Shown one piece after another: positions 58,720-64,000 of a stretch of DNA of 64,000 bases. Under the pieces are notes generated by a model. The model was not told the origin of the DNA. It searched no databases and was given only the letters and a program-made list of their open reading frames with translations. Every line of letters starts with the position of its first letter. The stretch's first letter is position 1. The translations under genes were made by a program, and so were the position numbers. Where the stretch lies: contig NZ_CP022221.1 of assembly GCF_004114935.1 (NCBI RefSeq), positions 2,749,001 to 2,813,000 on the forward strand, read 5' to 3'. This DNA comes from Bradyrhizobium zhanjiangense. GTDB taxonomy: Bacteria > Pseudomonadota > Alphaproteobacteria > Rhizobiales > Xanthobacteraceae.

Positions 58720-58905
58720 AACTTGCTCCGAACTTGGACTAAGATGGCTTGCAGACCGTCCACCAAGCTCCTCGACGTAGTCGACGCGCGAGCCGACAAC
58801 GAGATTGGCGCAACTTTTCCAGAATACTGATAAAGATCTCATGGCCCGTGTCGCTCTCGAGGAAGCCGAATGAGCACCCTGGATCGATCCGCACGAGCGT
58901 GCCTA
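58720..58905 (-). pseudogene. cold-shock-domain protein, decayed
   Basis: Minus strand reads GTLVRIDPGCSFGFLESDTG then HEIFISI, shifts frame near 58835, and continues CANLVVGSRVDYVEELGG and ASHL. This is the cold-shock fold found at the C-terminus of some ribosome-hibernation-type (RaiA/HPF plus CSD) proteins of Bradyrhizobium. The upstream half is not found and the frame is broken, so it is a fossil. Confidence 0.5.
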
Positions 58906-60122
58906 GCGAGAGCGCGCTTAGTCGGGGATCCCGCGGCCGGAGGTGCAGTCAGTCCAAGTTCCTCGCGATTGTCATGTGTCGACCGCCCTCATCAATCGCC
59001 AAGGCACCGCGCAGCCGGTGACGACGATGCGCGCCTCGGGGCGTCGCGCTTCAGCTTGCGGATCTAATACTTGACTGGGCTGGGAGAGGGCTGCGCTTGG
59101 GGCACCGACGGTTGGACTCGAGGCGGCCGCCGAGAGAAGGTGTGCTCCTTTCTTGGTCCAGGTCAACTCGTGCTGCGGCTCGCGCAAAAGGCGCTGTCGC
59201 CTTTCCTCCCCATGTCATGATTGCTTCAATGCCTTGCGACCAACCGGCCGCCTTTCAAGCCCCTGTCCGGGCGGTAATTTTCGCGAAATCAGCAGTTGGT
59301 ATGACACTTGCTGGACTGGTGCGATCCGATCCGGGGTCCTCTCCCTTCTGGAGATGCGCATGCAAAGTGTCCTCTGCATCAAGCGGGTCTCGCGACTGCG
59401 AGTATCTCCCATTGCGTCTTTGACGTGGCCATTTTCTGCCCCTTCGATTCATTTGCGCCGGACCTGCCGGACGGACCCGCTGAAACGCCGGGCAATCATG
59501 CGAGGAGTATGGCTTCGGCTCTTCCGTGTTGCTCATCGATCGCGTCCCCGACGCCGTCATAGGGCGGAGCATCAGCCAACGGTTAGCGATGGCATTTCGC
59601 AAGATTGGGAAGAAAAATGACGCTCCTGTTGTCTTCGTCGGCAAGCAGAGAATCGATACCGACAACGCGCAGGTCGAGTCCGGCACCGCCAAGCGCATCG
59701 GCGTCCTCTACCTTACCTGTATCGCGGAGTTCAGTGCCCAGGACCTCCTCGTGCTTGGCCTTGAAGCAAAGCGAAGCGTCGTTCGGACAAGACCATGGTT
59801 TCTCGCCATCCAATCTGAACAGAGCTGGGCCTGTGACCGCTCGTGCTGTTTGGTTCGTCTCGCCAGCTCAGTCGTCAGGGCCCTCGGACTTTCTATCACT
59901 GCCAGACCATCAACATGGACGACCGCCCGGTGATCTCCGATTTCGCCAGTGGGCTATCGGCGAGCTCGACCGATCACTTTGCCTGTGCAACGGCGCTTCG
60001 ATTGCGGCGTGCCGTTCAGCCTCGGACCAGGAATTATGGCGGCATTCGGCTGTTTGACGAGACGATCATGCCGGCGCAGCCAGCGGCAGGGCAACGAATC
60101 CGGGAATGGCGTCTGACGCAGC
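58906..60122. other. gene-poor stretch
   Basis: No supported gene in about 1.2 kb. A plus-strand frame at 59526-59933 (AFRKIGKKNDAPVVFVGKQR) is the longest candidate but matches nothing I know. A second at 59843-60178 includes TINMDDRPVISDFASG, also unrecognised. Confidence 0.35.
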
Positions 60123-60962
60123 GTGCAGAGAACAAACCCAAGAGTTCAGGTCATGGAATTGAATTTGGCTCCGCCTGAAACAAGCGCAATCGAACACAGT
60201 GACAGGGAGCTTGATCGAGGTTCTGAGGCGCCCATCATGGATCTCTTTAGCTTCACCGAATGCGCGAACCAGACGCATTCGCTCAGAGCGTTGTTCGAGC
60301 TTCTCGTAAGCTGTGCCACCAAGGAAGGGTTCAGTGAAGTCGCTTACGGCGCTCTCAACTTCGTCGAGCCACTTCGGCTGATGGAGTATCCACCTCCGAC
60401 TGTGGCTGTGAAGTGGCCGCCAGATTGGTGCGACCGATACTTCAAACGCAAGTACCATACTATCGATCCGGTGGTCCGGAGGACGCCAATGCTTTCGCGG
60501 CCGTTTCTGTGGGACCAACTCGCCGGCCTCTATAAACTTCAACCGGACGAGAGACGCGTACTGGACGAGGCGAGAGAGGCGGGCCTGAAGCATGGCATGA
60601 GCGTGCCATTGTTTGGCCCGTTGGGTCGGGTTTCTGTAGTGTCGTTTGCATCTGCGTCCGACGATGCTGATCCTCAGAACCGCATCGGTCATCTCAATGC
60701 GCTGGCCTGGCAGTTTCACACCGCCTATGGCGACATCGCTCGTCCCCGCGATAATGGTTGCGAAACAAAAATTGAACTATCACAGCGGGAGATCAGTTGC
60801 TTGTGGTGGGTCGCAAAAGGGAAATCGTCTTGGGAAATGGGGAAGATCCTGGACATCAGCGAGAATACAGTCAATTTTCATATCAAAAATGCGATGCGAA
60901 AGCTGGGTGCGACCAGCCGGATTCAAGCGGTCATTATAGCAATTCGCCTCAATCTTCTTTGA
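60123..60962 (+). CDS. LuxR-type regulator with autoinducer-binding domain
   Basis: Quorum-sensing-type transcription regulator, 279 residues or somewhat fewer (starts at 60123, 60153 or 60237 are possible). The ligand domain keeps the signature Trp, Tyr and Asp-Pro (PDWCDRYFKRKYHTIDPVVR), a later Trp (FLWDQLAG) and Gly (LKHGMSVPLFGP). The C-terminal LuxR HTH reads LSQREISCLWWVAKGKSS then ISENTVNFHIKNAMRKLG. No luxI-like synthase is in the window, so it may act as a solo receptor. Its 3' end is tandemly duplicated downstream. Confidence 0.88.
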   Translation: MQRTNPRVQVMELNLAPPETSAIEHSDRELDRGSEAPIMDLFSFTECANQTHSLRALFELLVSCATKEGFSEVAYGALNFVEPLRLMEYPPPTVAVKWPPDWCDRYFKRKYHTIDPVVRRTPMLSRPFLWDQLAGLYKLQPDERRVLDEAREAGLKHGMSVPLFGPLGRVSVVSFASASDDADPQNRIGHLNALAWQFHTAYGDIARPRDNGCETKIELSQREISCLWWVAKGKSSWEMGKILDISENTVNFHIKNAMRKLGATSRIQAVIIAIRLNLL

Positions 60963-61317
60963 ATTCATCAGTCGAATGGAACGAGCACGTGCCAAAATCT
61001 TGCTTCAGCTTCTGACAGGTTAATCGATGCCCCGCGATAATGGTTGCGAAAGAAGCGTTGCACTATCGCAGCTGGAAATCAGTTGCTTGTGGTGGGTCGT
61101 CGCAAAGGGGAAATCGTCTTGGGAAATGGGGGAGATCATGGACATCAGCGAGAATACAGTCAATTTTCATATCAAAAATGCGGTGCGAAAGCTGGGTGCG
61201 ACCAGGCGGATTCAAGCGGTCATTATGGCAATTCGCCTCAATCTTCTTTGAATTCATCAGTCGAATGGAACGAGCACCAAATGCCAAATCTTGCTTCAGC
61301 TTCTGGCAGTTAATCGA
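60744..61317 (+). repeat. tandem duplication of the LuxR 3' end
   Basis: Two direct copies with a 287-bp period: 60744-61030 and 61031 to about 61317. Both start CCCCGCGATAATGGTTGCGA, include the HTH and stop codon, and end near GTTAATCGATG. They differ at scattered bases plus small indels (for example GTCGTCGC against GTCGC). Confidence 0.88.
61027..61251 (+). CDS. LuxR HTH-only duplicate
   Basis: 74 residues made by the tandem duplication: MPRDNGCERSVALSQLEISC followed by a complete LuxR-type HTH (ISENTVNFHIKNAVRKLGAT) and the same end as the full regulator. It has no ligand domain. If translated it could bind the same DNA sites or pair with the full protein and interfere; if not, it is a fragment. 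One codon longer in the HTH entry (WWVVAKGK against WWVAKGK). Confidence 0.5.
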   Translation: MPRDNGCERSVALSQLEISCLWWVVAKGKSSWEMGEIMDISENTVNFHIKNAVRKLGATRRIQAVIMAIRLNLL

Positions 61318-61397
61318 TGCTTATGGAGCTCCACAACCTGACGCGGCGAGAGGTTTCAGACTTGCCTTGAGGAAGGGAGGAGCGTGTGAAGGAAGAA

Positions 61398-61415
61398 CCC
61401 CGACCGCAGTCGGGG
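61398..61415 (-). terminator. Rho-independent terminator of the outer-membrane protein gene
   Basis: CCCCGAC-(4-base loop)-GTCGGGG, a 7-bp perfect GC stem 31 bp after the stop of the minus-strand gene. It is followed on that strand by TTCTTCCTTC. Confidence 0.75.
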
Positions 61416-61445
61416 CTCCCGATTCACGCAACCGCGTGGAGATCA

Positions 61446-62171
61446 CTATTTGGCGAACCCAGGGCCGAACTTGTAATTGAGCCGTGCCGTGATGAGATCG
61501 ACGTCCTGGTGGACGCGATCGGCGGCAACGGCCGCTGGGAAGCTTACGTTGCTGCGCTGCATGAACAAGTGGGTATACTCGACGCCGGCTGACCAGCTGG
61601 GCGCGAGGCTGACTTCGGCACCGGCGCCCAGCGCGCCACCCCAGCGCACATCATTGTCTTTGGCAATCTCGGTGCCAGCAGCCACCGAGTTCACGTGATA
61701 GGTGTTGCTGGTCACCGCAGCACCGCCCTTGGCGTACAGCAGCACGGCATTGAACGCGTAGCCAATATGGCCGGTGAGCAGACCGAACGCATCTGTCTTG
61801 GTGCCAATGGTGTCTGCTGGGAAGGCGGCGCTGACATTGGAGCCGCTGAAGTCGGCCCAATTGCCCTGGCCTTCGATCCCGTAGACCATGTTGAAGATGT
61901 GCCAACGATAGCCAATCTGACCGCCAATGGTACCGCCAGTCGAATTATGGCAACCCTCGGGTGTGACTCCATTGAAATCCCAGCAGTTGCGGCTCGTTCC
62001 CCAGCCGCCATTGACACCGATATAGTAGCCGGACCAATCGATAATCGGAGCTGCGACCGGCAGCGGTGGCGCCTTGACCTGGACGGGCTGCCTGGCCAAG
62101 TCCGCGCCGAATGCGGGAACGGCTGCACTGAGTGCGCCGATGCTTGCGGTCAGAATCAGAAAATTCTTCAT
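61446..62171 (-). CDS. outer-membrane beta-barrel protein (Omp25/RopB-like)
   Basis: 241-residue 8-strand barrel protein of the Omp25/Omp31/RopB kind common in Rhizobiales. Signal peptide MKNFLILTASIGALSAAVPA-FGA, then a short Pro-rich linker (PPLPVAAPIIDWSGYYIGVN) typical of the family. Barrel strands rich in Gly and aromatics end RLNYKFGPGFAK, with the usual near-C-terminal Phe. Start ATG 62171. Probably a structural porin-like surface protein. A strong terminator follows. Confidence 0.9.
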   Translation of the reverse strand: MKNFLILTASIGALSAAVPAFGADLARQPVQVKAPPLPVAAPIIDWSGYYIGVNGGWGTSRNCWDFNGVTPEGCHNSTGGTIGGQIGYRWHIFNMVYGIEGQGNWADFSGSNVSAAFPADTIGTKTDAFGLLTGHIGYAFNAVLLYAKGGAAVTSNTYHVNSVAAGTEIAKDNDVRWGGALGAGAEVSLAPSWSAGVEYTHLFMQRSNVSFPAAVAADRVHQDVDLITARLNYKFGPGFAK

Positions 62172-63025
62172 TAGAGTGTCGTTCCTTTCGATGCCCCCGG
62201 CACCGTGCGTTTAACAATATGATCGCGAATTGCTGTAACTGCCGCACAACATGTCTTCGAAAGAAATGGGTCAAATCGCACGCCGCGTCAGATTGTGGAG
62301 CGTGCAACTTGCCATGCACTGCCTCGGCCGAAATGCTGCGGCCTGACAGCTGTCGCTTCGCACAGATACTTCTTTGAATGCGATCCGTTCGTGATGGCTT
62401 GTGATGGGACGCAATGCTGCGAGGTGTTTGGCTCTCTCTGTCGCAAACTAGCGACAAGGCCAGTCTGCGCCAACACGTCCCTTGCATGCGTACAGTTCAG
62501 AGAGTTCCAGCAAACGAAGACCGCTGATCGAAGACGCGTCTCGGGCACTCAAGATCATTCGTCCGGCAGGAGGGGCGTGCTGCCACTTGCAATCGTCGGC
62601 GATGCGGTGATGGCCGATCACAGGCCTGGATCGCTTTGGAATGATTTTCCTCAACCTCGACCTCGATCGACGATGTCAAGAAGCCGATGCGGCTGTACTT
62701 GACGAGGCTCTCGCTTAAAGTTGCGCAAGCTCGTGCCGAGCCAAAGATCAGGAGAGAAAACGCTAGGGCGTTTCCTGGCGCCAGCAAATATTGGCGCGGC
62801 TGTCCCGTCCCGTCGCCGACTTGCTGTGGGTTCCAGGTTACTGGTCTGGGGTCATCAGAAGAGCTGCATAGGCAACAGTTCGAACGTGCTCGCCTTCAGC
62901 GGGGCTGAACAAGAGTGGAGGAAGGTCAGCTCGACCACTCTCTGCCCCGGTTGTTTTCCCGTCGCATAAGGTCCCCAAGAGCCTTAACGAAAGCGAACTT
63001 ATATAGCAGTGGAGGTTCAAGCGCC
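62172..63025. other. no recognisable gene
   Basis: About 850 bp. It holds the promoter side of the outer-membrane protein gene (from 62172 up) and short frames without known domains. Confidence 0.4.
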
Positions 63026-63271
63026 TTATTGCTCCGTCCACGGCGCCAGTTCAGCGCGCAAGCTGCGTATCGCCTCGTTTGCCAGATTCAAAGTATTCCG
63101 TTCGCCTTTCCTTATCGAAGACTCAAGGAAAGTGCGCAACCGGCTATGGAGGACCGTCTTGAGATTATGCGCCAGCAACGGATCCTTCTCAACAAAGCGC
63201 CAGGCCTTATCAAATGCGACGCTCACGATGGCATCTGTCATCTGCACTTGCTCGGGTAAGAACTGATCCAT
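63026..63271 (-). CDS. small conserved-looking alphaproteobacterial protein
   Basis: 81 residues from ATG 63271 (MDQFLPEQVQMTDAI), preceded by GTGGAGTG as ribosome binding site. All-helical: VAFDKAWRFVEKDPLLAH, a middle helix, and ERNTLNLANEAIRSLRAEL. The pattern of a Trp-Phe-rich first helix and LANxAIxxLR at the end is one I associate with small uncharacterised proteins in rhizobia, but I cannot name a family. The longer frame up to 63382 lacks a good start. Role unknown. Confidence 0.55.
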   Translation of the reverse strand: MDQFLPEQVQMTDAIVSVAFDKAWRFVEKDPLLAHNLKTVLHSRLRTFLESSIRKGERNTLNLANEAIRSLRAELAPWTEQ

Positions 63272-64000
63272 CTCAACACTCCACGACGTCCTGATACAAG
63301 GAGGTACCTTGGCAAAAGCTAACCGAGAGGCTGTAGCTTGTCCTAGCAAGTAAGACATCAGAGCCGCAGGACGCTCGGACATCGAGCTGCTCTTGGTGCT
63401 TCAATGAATTTATAGATGTTTGTTGAAGTTCCGATGACCCGGCAGTCGTATTGCCAGGCGCAATTCGAATAATTCTGAAGCGGCCGAAAGAGCACGCGTC
63501 GCGCGGCTTCGTTGCCGCGGTGCTCTTGTTGCTCGGCATCGGTCAATAATTGCGGCTCTTCTTCCTGCAATCGGAAGATCGGCGCCATGCCGATCACGAC
63601 TGAAGCCGAACACAATGAAAATGGATCGTTCCGCTCCATTCGCAGTCTCAAGCTAAGAAGCGTTTCTGGAAGCTGTGGCGTTTTCCGAACACTGCTTGTT
63701 TGCTTTCTGATATGTGTCCGCGGCCCGTCGTCCTTTGCTCGGCCCTGCGCGTGGCCTCCTGCTCCGGTGCAGGCTCCAGCTTTCGAGCATGGTGGCGAAC
63801 AGTTGCGATATGGAAAAGCCAGCGGAACCGGCGCGCTTACGGGACGGTGTGCCCATAGACGCCCAGTCGTCGATCCCTGGTACGTACGGCCGTAGCAGTC
63901 AGCCCAGCGATAAACGTTCGATAAGCGCGCCATCAACCGCAGAAAAAGGCAAATGAAATCTCAGTCGGCTGCTGCTGAACGTGACAGAATTAGCTTCGCG
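63272..64000. other. right-edge region
   Basis: One minus-strand frame (63358-63936) is the only candidate gene, listed separately. Otherwise no signals seen. Confidence 0.35.
63358..63936 (-). CDS. hypothetical protein, uncertain
   Basis: Frame of up to 192 codons; the second half (from MERNDPFSLCSASVVIGMAP) looks more protein-like than the first, with IFRLQEEEPQLLTDAEQQ and LQNYSNCAWQYDCRVIGTST. Start unclear, possibly 63639. No recognised domain. Just upstream, in gene direction, of the small protein at 63026-63271. Confidence 0.3.
   Translation of the reverse strand: MMARLSNVYRWADCYGRTYQGSTTGRLWAHRPVSAPVPLAFPYRNCSPPCSKAGACTGAGGHAQGRAKDDGPRTHIRKQTSSVRKTPQLPETLLSLRLRMERNDPFSLCSASVVIGMAPIFRLQEEEPQLLTDAEQQEHRGNEAARRVLFRPLQNYSNCAWQYDCRVIGTSTNIYKFIEAPRAARCPSVLRL

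Overview
The window looks like part of a symbiosis island of a nodulating Bradyrhizobium-type alphaproteobacterium. The signs are two rhizobial type III effector genes (a NopM-type ubiquitin ligase and a NopJ/YopJ-type acetyltransferase), two tts-box-like promoters, a NolL-like O-acetyltransferase, a hemN gene behind a FixK-like box, a family of short dispersed palindromes common in Bradyrhizobium and Rhodopseudomonas, and many broken genes and insertion sequences. The genus is inferred from this context and not proved by it.

Layout. (1) 1-6401: a compact JetABCD (Wadjet) plasmid-defence operon; jetA runs off the left edge. (2) 6402-8482: a diverged repeat and a 5'-truncated, frameshifted IS3-family element. 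(3) 8483-27505: a TauD/SyrP-like oxygenase divergent from a very large non-ribosomal peptide synthetase. The synthetase is split by five single-base losses in G or C runs. Restoring them gives one 5784-residue frame: formyltransferase - C-like remnant - A-T - (C-A-T)x4 - TE. The adenylation pocket residues suggest N-formyl-Val, Tyr, Ala, Ser, Tyr, and three of the condensation domains carry the dual epimerase/condensation signature. (4) 27421-30033: a Fic gene with a small membrane-protein remnant, then wrecked JAB/JAMM and TIR-like (CAP12 type) genes, which looks like a decayed defence island. (5) 30138-34921: a glycan locus with a GT25 / sulfotransferase-like / GH16 three-part protein, a GT32-type transferase and a divergent carbamoyltransferase. 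(6) 34999-37005: a DUF2130 protein and an integrase fragment fused by deletion to an XRE antitoxin tail.

(7) 37366-44137: a type III regulon-like block. A near-perfect tts box precedes a secreted polygalacturonase and a pectin methylesterase; a second, weaker tts box precedes the NopM-type effector; then comes a proline-rich repeat protein that may be an unrecognised effector. (8) 44574-48516: a TIGR02301 pseudogene and an IS91-type element with a tyrosine recombinase. (9) 49025-51730: the NopJ-type effector with an N-terminal acylation motif, and the NolL-like acetyltransferase. (10) 51976-64000: an OprB-type porin, a membrane-anchored coiled-coil protein, hemN, a cold-shock-domain pseudogene, a LuxR regulator with a tandemly duplicated 3' end, an outer-membrane beta-barrel protein with a clear terminator, one small conserved-looking protein, and long gene-poor stretches.

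Together the genes read as host-interaction functions (effectors, pectinases, surface glycan and Nod-factor decoration, possibly a secreted formylated peptide) mixed with defence systems, one intact (Wadjet) and others in decay. The most unusual object is the NRPS, whose modules are almost identical in DNA except for the substrate-selecting core of each adenylation domain.
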